Shown one piece after another: positions 27,201-36,650 of a stretch of 64,000 nt of DNA (within the stretch, counting starts at the first letter, position 1; each line of letters begins with the position of its first letter). Under the pieces are notes generated by a model. It was given only the letters and a program-made list of their open reading frames with translations. It did no database searches and was not told where the DNA came from. Position numbers and translations under genes: made by a program. Origin of the DNA: Mesocentrotus franciscanus (Eukaryota; Echinodermata; Echinoidea; Camarodonta; Strongylocentrotidae); the NCBI GenBank assembly GCA_037976565.1, contig CP137666.1:61626605-61690604 (forward strand), read 5' to 3'.

Positions 27201-27804
27201 CGCGCCGACAATCATTTTTGCACTTTTGCATTTTTGCCGGCGGGACTCGAACCCACGCGCATAACGGAAGACATGAGAGCCAGATCGACGACGATCCGAT
27301 TGCACCACCCATCTCTCTATTATAAAAACACGAGAATGCTAATTTAATTGATTAGATTTCAACTAAATTCAAGTAAGATTTAGATCAGAATTAATTTTGA
27401 TCAGTAAGATTTATAACCTGTATCCATTATTGCAACCCAAAAATGTTTGCATCGTGTCAGATTAAACAAATTCTTATATGCAAAATCTTAATGTTAACCC
27501 AATAATTTACTTTTTCATAAAAGCAATAGATGAAACTGACGAGGAAGAAGAGGCAATGTTTGGAGAGTACAAAGAGGACGTCGGAGGCGTAAACGACGTC
27601 GACAAGGAAGAAGCCACCGAAGTAGAAGACCCAGCACTCTCCCTCCAGGAGCTGCAGAAGACCATCAATGAAGGCGTCAACGATGTGAAGTATGAAGTCG
27701 ACGATGGTGAGGAGGATGCCGATGATTTGCTGATGGAGCTCATGTTGAACCTGAACACTTCACTAAAGAAATTCGAAGAGCATAAAGCCGCATTGCCGAA
27801 ATAA
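15591..27804 (+). CDS. Secreted acidic cysteine-free protein of unknown function, 10 exons
   Basis: I do not recognise the family. Exons: 15591-15675, 16762-16814, 17311-17337, 18157-18177, 20039-20404, 20979-21096, 22640-22735, 23882-23914, 26946-27089, 27524-27804. All introns are GT-AG. The total is 1224 nt with every phase closing, giving 407 residues and a stop. Residues 1-25 are a clear signal peptide (MVRKGFSVLP, a Leu/Val core, then CIFGAPVK). The mature chain has no cysteine. Two tiny exons (27 and 21 nt) encode a short heptad stretch (LLLKEKLEELEADLDQLE). The 122-residue exon 5 is strongly Glu/Asp-rich. A DETDEEEE motif occurs in both exon 5 and exon 10. Exons 6 and 9-10 look helical (LYRKDAERIDTMLQEYENQL; LDDLLKDLEDKKK). 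There are few dibasic sites, so a neuropeptide precursor is unlikely. A granin-like, calcium-binding or matrix protein is possible but is inference. Large introns carry a MITE, a SINE and a hAT element. Confidence 0.82.
16615..16705. repeat. Short hairpin-forming element
   Basis: AGAGCCAGAAGGGC and GCCCTTCTGGCTC form an inverted pair separated by about 30 bp in intron 1 of the secreted-protein gene. Weaker outer pairing (GTCTGCATG / CAGACG) suggests a small MITE. Confidence 0.55.
19453..19984 (+). mobile_element. TTAA-flanked MITE, copy 2
   Basis: Inverse-complement copy of 6953-7490, ends AGGTACTATGTCCC / GGGACATCGTATCT with TTAA on both sides. It lies only about 55 bp upstream of the exon at 20039, so the branch point and polypyrimidine region of that acceptor border the insertion. 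Confidence 0.85.
20696..20945 (+). mobile_element. tRNA-derived SINE
   Basis: Head GATGTCGTAGTATAATAGTT with B-box-like GGTTGAGGGTTCATATCTC, body GTGTAAATGGGTACCTGGC, and an ATTATTCTTATTATT tail. It lies in the intron between exons 5 and 6 of the secreted-protein gene. Confidence 0.7.
22195..22278 (+). mobile_element. LINE 3' end fragment
   Basis: GGAAATAAAACAAACAAAC is the same 3' terminus as the LINE that ends at 62306. This is a 5'-truncated copy in an intron. Confidence 0.6.
23183..23305. repeat. About 55-bp tandem repeat, 2-3 copies
   Basis: GGCTCACACTGTACGATCTC and AGTGACAAATCCA are repeated twice, followed by a partial third unit ending in a G run. Confidence 0.8.
24129..24235. repeat. 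(TAC)n microsatellite, insertion site of a hAT element
   Basis: About 30 TAC trinucleotides with a few interruptions. The ATACTACT at its right edge is duplicated after the hAT-type element. Confidence 0.95.
24236..26758. mobile_element. hAT-type nonautonomous element with internal satellite
   Basis: Begins CAGGGGCGTCGCTA and ends TAGCGACGCCCCTG, a perfect 14-bp TIR of the CAGGGG class. It is flanked by an exact 8-bp duplication ATACTACT (24228-24235 and 26759-26766), the hAT signature. Inside are a tandem array (about 24430-26185) and a pyrimidine-rich tract (26390-26690). No transposase frame is seen. It occupies most of the intron between exons 8 and 9 of the secreted-protein gene. Confidence 0.85.
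24430..26185. repeat. Satellite array with GCGCGAAGCGCG hairpin heads
   Basis: About 18 imperfect units spaced 80-115 bp. Each has CCCCTCCCGCGCGAAGCGCG, then AAGCTTTGACGTTTCATTAA, and in many units GAAAGAAGACGATTCGTTGT and CTTAATCCTTGTCTGAATTC. A lone diverged unit is at 40155-40275. Confidence 0.9.
27145..27318 (-). mobile_element. tRNA-like SINE or tRNA pseudogene
   Basis: Minus strand: GGGTGGTGCAATCGGATCG as an A-box region and GTGGGTTCGAGTCCCGC as a B box, about 60 bp apart. The intervening arm does not fold as a clean tRNA. It lies in the last intron of the secreted-protein gene. Confidence 0.55.
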
Positions 27805-29006
27805 AAAACTTAATTTGTAAAATATTGCAGAATTCCAAAACTTATTAAAGCCTTTAGAATGCCCTAGGACTGTTTCTTTAAGGTGAAATCCAAAATTTGT
27901 ATTGTGGCACGTTGTTTTGAATGAAGTTGACTGGCGAATGTTTGAACGAAGTCGGACAAAAAGTACGAAAGTTATGAATGTTTATAAAATCGATATCACT
28001 ATACAATAATATGGGTACTTCTATTGGCCCTACGCATGTGCGGGGGGGGGATACTTGGGAGAAAAATGGAACATGTTCAAAGAATCGATCTTAATTTTAG
28101 AGCCGATAGGCTATAAAAGATTCACATAGATTTACTGACCTCATATTTCAAATATTCATAGCTTATCATTTTCATGATATATAAAACTTTCAGCACCTAA
28201 TTTAAATATATTTTAGCTTTCACACTACTCGAAATATTGGGAAGATTAGACTGCCCTTAAACCACGAGATTTTTAGGCCTATGAAGAAAAAGAAAAATAT
28301 GTATACAAGCTGCAATGTGTATAAATGCAAGGCTACCTTTAGGAGCCTATGTATACCTTCTCCTGGTATAGTAAGATGATTCCACCTCTCCTTATTTATC
28401 AACTTATTTACGGTTTTTTTTTAATAATTAGAAATAAGATTCTCTCTCTTTCGCCTATGCGATTTAGGGGCAGTTGCCCTAATCCCCCTCCCTCGTAGCT
28501 ACGCCGCTGTGTATGGAAGTGTATGGAAGTGTATGGAACTGTTTTTGACAATCAGCCATAGAGTTTATGTAGTGATTTCGTTCAAATCACAAGGATTTAA
28601 TTATCCTTTAATAAATAATCAAATTTGGTTCCATCTCATCTTATTTTCCCGTGCCATGAAGATGTTAAAAATCCAGATCACTCAAATTTAAATTTTAGAT
28701 TGACATTTGAATGGTTTATGTTTTGTTTTTTTAAGTCATTTTTACAAGGAACATTATAGTCATGTGAGCAGTCTATTCCCATGTTGTTCCACTTTTGCAT
28801 AGTTGAAGTCTTTTGCCATTATTTTGTTATCATAATTTATTTCAAGAAAATAAGAATTTCTTATTTTCCGAATAAACCTATTCATATACTACACAGTTAA
28901 AATAAATATACCGTTTTGTGCTTTTTTTTTGGTACGACTTAAACACTTTGAAAATAGATTTGAGATCTTGAACTAATCTACCATAGAAAATCTACTCTAT
29001 AACTAT
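27805..29006. other. Flanking DNA downstream of the secreted-protein gene
   Basis: AATAAA-like sequences follow the stop directly (ATAAAAAAC) and an ATTAAAG lies near 27844. The remainder is AT-rich with no recognisable exon, plus a short remnant at about 28460-28510. Confidence 0.4.
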
Positions 29007-29225
29007 GAGGAGATGTCGTGGTATAGTGGTTTATTTACTTGACTCTCAATCAGAGTGTTGAAAGTTCGAATCCCAGCCCGAACTCACGTCCCTTGGCAAG
29101 ACATCATTTCCACTCCACCTTTGTCACTGTCCATCCAGATGTAAAAGGCTACCTGGTAATTGCTGGGGATGATAACTGCAGGGCCCTCAGGACCCTCCGC
29201 ATTTCAGCTTATGAGGCTACCCTTG
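29007..29225 (+). mobile_element. tRNA-derived SINE
   Basis: Head GATGTCGTGGTATAGTGGTT, B box AAGTTCGAATCCC, and body CATCCAGATGTAAAAGGCTA with GGGCCCTCAGGACCC. It ends in an ATTATTATT-rich tail. Confidence 0.8.
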
Positions 29226-29473
29226 GTACAAAAATATCTTTTAATTATTATCAATATTGATATCATTTGTGTTATTATTATCATTATTATTAATGTTATC
29301 ATCATCATTTTTTTATTTTTTAAAATTTATTTATTGATATATAATGATCGACCAGCAGCACAAGGCTGAAAGGGTCAATTTGCAAAGGTACAGTGATGTA
29401 TATTTATACATGTACAATAGTATTACAAAACATAGTAAATAAATCAGTAACATATTGACAATACAACAAAATT

Positions 29474-29640
29474 ATACAATCATCATTATCATCGTCACCA
29501 TCATCATTCACAAAATCATTTGTGCCGATTTTTGCAAAACCTGACGGCACAAATTGTCGACGGCGACAATTTGTGGCGCAACAATCGTTTGATGATTTTA
29601 TGAATAATGATGATGGTGACGATGATAATGATGATTGTAT
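29474..29640. repeat. Near-perfect 167-bp palindrome
   Basis: The left arm (ATACAATCATCATTATCATC onward) is the inverse complement of 29592-29640. The centre carries TTGTGCCG/CGGCACAA and ATTGTCG/CGACAAT. Confidence 0.9.
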
Positions 29641-30439
29641 ACATTTGAAAGTTGATAACAATGATGATAGTAATACCACTGCTATTGTCCACGCCGAACT
29701 AAGTTCTCAGGGGACTAAGAGACGGGTGTGTGTGCTTGGGTGTGTGTGCTTGTGTGTGTGTGTGTGGATGTAGGTGTGGGTATGTGTACAGTGTACGTGT
29801 GTATATGTTTGTTGATGGGCGCATGTTCGTGTGTGGGTGTGGGAGTGGATGTTTGTGTGTTGGTATGTGTGTTTTTATGTTAAAAAATTGAACCTTGAGT
29901 AAATTTAATTACCCAACCAACTCGGGGTCTGACCACGAGACCGATTTTTCCCCCTCAGATTTGCTTCCTTTCTCTGCATGCCTCCATGTAAATTTACGTC
30001 AATGCAGCCCCCCACTGAAAAACGTTCCGCTACCCTATACTACATGTCTAAATAATAATTATAATTAGATTCTTATATAGCGCATTATACTAACAGACTA
30101 CTTTAAAACATTAGAGGTCTTCAGTCTCCAGGCCTTCGGTCAACTAGGCATGAACCACAAATTCGTATGCATAAGCGCATGGCAAGAGTATTATGGGACC
30201 TTGAGAAGTGACAGAGAGGTTGGCGTTTTGATAGGAGAAAGAGAATGGAGTGTAACGTAAAAAAAGAAAAATCTGTCACTGTGGAAAGGTCTCAACCTGT
30301 CTTTGTTCTCTACCCCCACCCCCTCCCCTCCCCCTTTCTCTTTCTCTCTCTTGCAAAGTGATATGTTTCCATTGCATACTTACGCGAGCGGCGGAAATTC
30401 CAAACATTATTGTGAATCTCGTGAACTTTATGTTACCGC

Positions 30440-30910
30440 AAAATCGATTAGGTGTTATTATGTCCAGTGGGCGGAGCCCCCGGAAGCTCAGGGGTTGTAG
30501 GCATTTAATTACGGTCAGATGAGCACCCACAGTCCCTCTTTAGGGCCCTTGGTGGGGTCCAGGGGGCGGAGCCTCCGTAAGCTCGGGGATTTTAGGCATT
30601 TAATTACGGTCAGATGAGCATATTTTGATACCTCATTTGTGACACTGGCAGGTAGCTCATTCTTTCCTTCTCTCTTTCTTTCTTTTTCTCTTTAACATAC
30701 TTTATAAAAAAAAGTGAGGGGTGGGGCTCGAGCCCCCGAGCCCCGCCATTCTGCAGGCGCTGACATGAAGGCTTCTAAATAAGCATATTTTGGGGGAAAT
30801 TGTAATTTTTCAACAAACGCAAAAAAGTATATATAATTTACCCCCAAATAGCAAAAATCCCGGAAAATCATGTCATTTCAGCAACATTTGTAAATCACTG
30901 GTATCAAATT
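30440..30910 (-). repeat. Dispersed repeat family Rpt1, copy
   Basis: GGGGTCCAGGGGGCGGAGCC and GGCATTTAATTACGGTCAGA units, then TGTGACACTGGCAGG, GGGGCTCGAGCCCC and CAACAAACGC. The same order recurs at 40440-42390 and inverted at 46205-47935. Confidence 0.75.
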
Positions 30911-32476
30911 TGGAGTACATGGAAAGTGAAACAATGGGTACCTATTGAAACCAATTGGCAATTGGTCCCCATTAAAACCGAAATTAGGCAATTGGTCCCC
31001 ATTGAATGTCCCCATTGAATCCCAATTGAATACCAATTGGCAATTTGGAGTACATGGAAAGTGAAACAATGGGTACCTATTGAAACCAATTGGCAATTGG
31101 TCCCCATTGAAACCGAAAGGCAATTGGTCCCCATTGAAACCAACCGGCAATTATTGGTCCCAATTGAAACCAACTGGCAATTGGTAAATCGAGAACTATT
31201 GATAAATCAATAGCCTACTTCATAATCAATGTTGGCAAATGTCTATCAATAAGTATATTCTAATCTCAAATGCATTTACTCCATCACAAAGATCATTTGA
31301 AGTGAATTTAAGATTGGCCTTTAAGAAGTGTGTGTGATTGGGTTTTTACAGACGTGTATCAATCAGATATGATTATTTACGTCTGGGGACCGACCTTTAA
31401 CGTCACCATCCGAAAGACGTGACTCAGTTTCGAACCTGCGTCCTCGGCTGAATCAGTTTGTAACTTCCACTTTTAGCTGGATTACAGGCGCACGCCACAA
31501 CGCCTAGAAGATCGAGGCTCGTACAACATATATAATAAACAAACATGTTGTTTCTTGGTTAGTAATCATATAATCAATATATCTATTGCTAAAACGTGCA
31601 TGTAATTGTAACATGATCAGACAAATAATCTATTGGTCAATTATTGCCGAAGGAAAATACAAATCACAAAATTGATGTGCATTGTCATAATTTGCTTAAC
31701 AAATCATGATAAATGTATTTTTCTGTGACACGTGTAGAGTATACTAATGAATATTCATGAGATACAAAGATCTGTTGGTTTCTATTGGTTTCTATTGGAC
31801 CTATTGGTTTCTATTGGTCCTATTGGTTTCTATTGGTCCTATTGGTTTCTATTGATCCCATTAGGTTCTATTAGTCTTATTGATCATATCGGTCCTATTG
31901 GTTTCTATCGGTCTAATTGGTATTTATTGGTCCTATTGGTTTCTATTGGTCCAATTGGTTTCTATTGAGCATTGGTCCTATAGGTTTCTACGGGTCCTAT
32001 TGGTTGAAACCAACTGAACACCAATTGAATTTTCAATTGGTTTCAATTGGACCAATTGGCCCCATTAGACTTTAATGGGATTTCAATTGGTTTCAATTGG
32101 ACCAATTGGCCCCATTAGACTTAAATGGGATTTCAATTGGTTTCAATTGGTTTCAATTGGCCCCATTAGACTTTAATGGGATTTCAATTGTTTTCAATTG
32201 GTCCAATCGGCCCCATTAGACTTTTAAAAAAGATTTCAATTGGTTTCAATTGGTCCCATTAGACTTAAATGGGATTTCAATTGGACCAATTGGCCCCATT
32301 AGACTTTAAAAAGGATTTCAATTGGTTTCAATTGGACCAATTGAAGTCCAAAATAGGGCCAATTGGACCAATTGAAACCAACTGAAGTCCTATTAAAGTC
32401 CCATTGAGACCAATTAAAACCAATTGGAACCAATTGAAAATTCAATTGGTGTTCAATTGGTTTCAATTGGATTTTC
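30910..32476. repeat. CAATTGG-rich low-complexity array
   Basis: Three sub-blocks: about 30925-31190 with CCAATTGGCAATTGGTCCCC units; 31770-32000 with CTATTGGTCCTATTGGTTT units; 32000-32476 with TTTCAATTGGACCAATTGGC and CCCCATTAGACTTTAATGGG units. CCAATTGG is its own complement, so the strands can fold extensively. A SINE and unique DNA (31200-31760) lie between blocks. Confidence 0.9.
31330..31510 (-). mobile_element. SINE with 7SL-like head
   Basis: Minus strand head GTTGTGGCGTGCGCCTGTAA and ATCCAGCTA resembles the Alu domain of 7SL RNA. It is followed by a B box CAGGTTCGAAAC and a GTCTTTCGGATGGTGACGTT tail shared by many invertebrate SINEs. Confidence 0.5.
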
Positions 32477-35400
32477 GTCTTGTGCAAGAACTGTTTACTT
32501 TACTACTGGATACTGCCAAGACATACTATACTGATCTCTACAAAGACACACCTGCTCTAATGGTAGACCTTAAACAAAAGGTGCACCGACGCAGTAGTGA
32601 TTGGTCCATACGTATCTGTAACAAACTTGCCAACTCGGAACTACCAGGACAAAGAACAAAACTCCTGCTAGTATTCAGCATAGAACATGGAAATCTTGTT
32701 GCCACTGGAATCTTAATGCAGGAGTTCGTTACCATGCATTTCCCCAGCATCATAGGCAGAATAAGGTCAAGCGAATTTACCAGACATGTAGAGATAGAAA
32801 TTCTCAAAAAGGCTACAACGGCGCATACCGTAAGCTGCAAAACTCTGCAATATACAGCCTAACTACCCTAGACACGTACTCGCGCCACTCCAACAGAAGA
32901 GACACAAATTATAAACTGCCAGTGCACAACACAGGACCAAAGTTTTCCCTGCCCCATATGCAAGAAACGTGCATGCACAGGAGCTATACAATGTGACATC
33001 GCAAAACATGAGGCTGACGAGTCCCAACTTTTTGTGTGTGATCCTTGTTGTCTTCTCTCCGACATGACCCAGACATCGAAAGCAGAGGACACCCCTTCTC
33101 AAAGTGTAGATATCTCAATTCTTTCGATCCCAGATTCTCCCACTAGGGAAGGAAATCTCACCCTCACACCTCATTACAGCGACTGAATCCCACAGACGGC
33201 TCTCATAAGCCCAACACCACATACACTGTCTCCTCCAGCAGTCAACTTACAGACTGTGGACAGAACCCCATGTGTCACAGAAGCCCTCCCAAACCCCCAA
33301 GCGGCGGAACAACTCTCTAAAAGTCTCTACAGCTCTCAGGCAGACGCACCTCTCAACGATACTGAACCAAAACTTCTGCAAGAAGACGGCTCCAAACATC
33401 CCAGCCAAGCACATCACTACCCTGCCACCGCACCATTGCCTCGCAAACAACCACGGCCCATCAGCAGAAGTCCTGCAATCTCTGCACTAAGGCAGAGAAC
33501 ACAACAAAACAACTCACAGCGGATCTACATACCACACGAGCGGCAAACCATATCGCACAAGAAGAGAATGAATCTCTCTTGGTTACCCCTGCGAGAAAAA
33601 AAAACTGTGCCTTAAATAGAGCTGAGGAAGATGTGACTTACTATCGCAGCCAGCTCGAAAGATCAACAGATTCACTCAACAATACACACCATAATCTGAA
33701 AAAGATAAAGAAAAATAAATGAGGAAATTCTCAAGAAGAATGATCTGCTGATAGCCATGTGTCTAAGACACGGGATAGGAGAATGCTTGGTCACGTAACA
33801 ATTGACCACCCCCAGACCTAAGAATAACCCAAATATCAGCCCCAAACCAACCTCGCACTTCCAACTCCATACAAGCAACCCATTCATGCCACTCAACATG
33901 GATGTAGTCGAAATCCCCAAAAGCCCTAAGAAAGGTACACGTAACTCCTACCCCCAGCCTGTTCCAGAGAAATCCCATCAGGGGCATGGCAAGCGCCAAC
34001 AGGAACAGTCGAACATTCGTAAGATCAACACAGAAATCACATAACTTTCACCAAGAAAGTTTCTATAGAGCCCTCCCACACAACATAGCCCAAAAGCACT
34101 CAAAAGGGCAAATCCCAGATGCCCAAGCAAAGAAACCAACTACGCTGGGCCCTGCAGTTCGACCATAGGAGCAATCCATTGCTCCCAACCTAACCACTGG
34201 GGACCCAAGTCGTAATGGTCTGTGCCACACTAACATGGATAAAGGTACCACCGACCGTGCAAGTTCTGACACACAAAGTACAGCCCAAAATGCTTGCCCT
34301 CCTCGACAGCAAAACTCTTCAAACACCAGCGGGCACTTGTCATACGCCAGCATTCTGAAGAGTAAAACCAACCAGAACTCTAACCATGTTCCAGGTAACC
34401 CCGCACCAAGGCTCGCCAATAATGAACGCAAAGAGCAAAGCTGGCGGAACACACCAAGTAATAGGACTGGAAATATATCTGCACAAGGCCATCAGGCGGT
34501 TTTTTTTTTACCACGGCAGAGCCTCGTACACAGTACACTTACATCTCGTGTCACTCATAGCCAATGCAGCAATAGCCTCCACGGAAATCCTGCAGAACTC
34601 CGCTCTGTGGTGCAGCCCCCCAACCTATCTCCTCCTTCAATCACATCTACACATCATAGAACATCACATGAAGCAGCTCAACTTCCACAGAATAAATCAC
34701 TCGGAACCATCCCTCACTCATGCAATAGCTCTGTGCACCTTTAATGTGAGAGGCATCTCTTCCTCTCAATTTTACTTACACGAACTACTCAGGACAGTTG
34801 GTATTATGTGTATTCAGGAGCACTGGATGAACACAACTTGCACTTGCAGTCTCAACAATATGCACATATCGTACAGCACAGCAACAGCTACCACTCTTCA
34901 TACATTGATAGCGATAAGGGTGAAGAACCGACAGCACAAAGAAGACCTCTGCATCATAAATGTGTACATGCCTACTGGCAACACTGCGGACATAAGTGTA
35001 CAGTACAGCCTAGTCCTTGATGAAATGACTCATATTATAGCGGACCTCCCTCTGCAAATTTGGTCATACTCGGAGATTTCAATGCAGATCTCACCATCTC
35101 CAATTCCCAATGGAAACGCTCAACCCATCTTTTGAATAAGTTCATTAATGACAACAATCTTGTCTGCCTGAATAACCTGTCTCAGGACCCCACCTCTTCA
35201 TTGGCGGATCCAGGGGGGGCACAGGGGGTACGTGCCCCCCCCCCGCCCCCAAAAATAAATAAAATTAGGGCTCACTACCCCCCACTGAGCAAATTTTCGA
35301 CCGGCGCGATTTTTCAATTTTCCAATTTTCGGGTGCAAAAAAAAATATATATATATGCTCACTACCCCCAATTGAGCGAATTTTCGGCCGGCGCGATTTT

Positions 35401-36650
35401 CAGATATGCGGGAGAAAATAAAATTGTGCCCCCCCACCCCCGTCGAAGAAATCCTGGATCCGCGCTTGCTCTTACACCTACTGCAGTGATGATGGTGTTC
35501 ACAAATCCAATCTCGACTTGATTCTTGTGAAATCAATGTGCACGTCTCACTTCAAGAATTTTTCTGTCGTAGCCGAGCACCCGATGAACACCTCCGATCA
35601 TCTCCCCGTTTGCACTCAACTAAGCAGTCCGTCTACAACCATCTACTCCACCCCGCTCTCAAAACCAGTTGGCACCAAGCTCAGCAGGGTAAACATCAAA
35701 CGGGAGCAATGCAGACAGAAAGAAATATCGGAATCCTATTCTATGGTCTTAGAAGACACTATGGGCACATCTTCCAACAGACCCTTTAGACCCAGAACAA
35801 CTAACATCAGAAGATGCAGAGTCGATATTAGACCAACTGACCAAGCACATGCGGGATATATCTCTCAATCTCCCACATTCCACCTCGGGCCACAGTAAGG
35901 GAAGGAAACCAGAATGGTCCATCATGGTAGACTGCTCTTACAGCCGTATGAAACAAATGTGGAAACATTGGAAGGACATGGGGAACCCAAAGACCATGGA
36001 AATCCACTATGGACTGACTATAAAGGAGCCAAGAAAGTCTTCCGTCGAAGACTACGTCAGAGCAGACAGACGGCAAAGAGTAATCTCATGGATGAGGTGG
36101 AAGCTGCCCATGGTGACAACCAGCAGCTATTCCACAAATTGGTTCGGCAACACAATCCCTCAGGCACTACTGCTCGCACAGAATCCATCACTCACAAAGG
36201 TAGAACCTTCTCAGGTCTAGAGATCTTACAGGGTTGGAAAATCTACTTTGCTGATCTCTCACATCCCGAGGACTATCCCATGCAGGTGCGAAGTGGATGC
36301 TGAGATCACTGCGTTGCTTGACTCTGTGCCCAGTCCTACTCTAATCTTCACTTCTGACGAACTCAATGCAGCAATCTCCATACTCAAGCCAAAGAAGGCA
36401 GGAGGTATGGATAACGTAGCACCCGAGCACATCCTTCACACAGGACCTGTCGCTCGCCGTCTCATCCTCCTGTTACTGAACAGCTTTATCCATCATATCC
36501 ATATCACAGAGAGCTTCAAGAAAAGCCTGTTCCTGCTCATTCATACAGGGAAGTGCAAGCCCCTTAGCAACCCGTCAAACTACAGGGGCATCTCTCTGAC
36601 TACAGTATTCTGCAAACTCTTGGAACTCCTCCTTAAGCCTACTCTCGAAA
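32477..36650 (+). mobile_element. Degenerate LINE A: zinc-finger ORF1, endonuclease, partial RT
   Basis: A broken ORF1-like region carries a PHD-like cysteine pattern near 32911-33060 (CPICKKRACTGAIQCD, then H and CDPC). The apurinic-type endonuclease spans about 34730-35620 (CTFNVRGISSS, IMCIQEHW, VILGDFNADL, NTSDHLPV), interrupted by a 262-bp insertion. The RT fingers follow at about 36390-36640 (PKKAGGMDNVAPEHI, PSNYRGISLTTVFCKLLE) and stop abruptly at 36650. Several frameshifts; dead copy. The 3' half is missing. Confidence 0.8.
35203..35464. mobile_element. Small TIR insertion inside LINE A
   Basis: Ends GCGGATCCAGG and CCTGGATCCGC. It holds two diverged copies of an approximately 85-bp unit with GCTCACTACCCC and CCGGCGCGATTTT. 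It splits the endonuclease frame of LINE A. Confidence 0.75.

Noticed and set aside
30878..31968. Repetitive frames such as NGDQLPIGF and SIGPIGFYW
   Set aside because: By-products of the CCAATTGG array. There are frames on both strands and no start context.
33247..34452. Minus-strand frames with Cys/Trp/Phe runs
   Set aside because: Antisense of the degenerate ORF1 region of LINE A.
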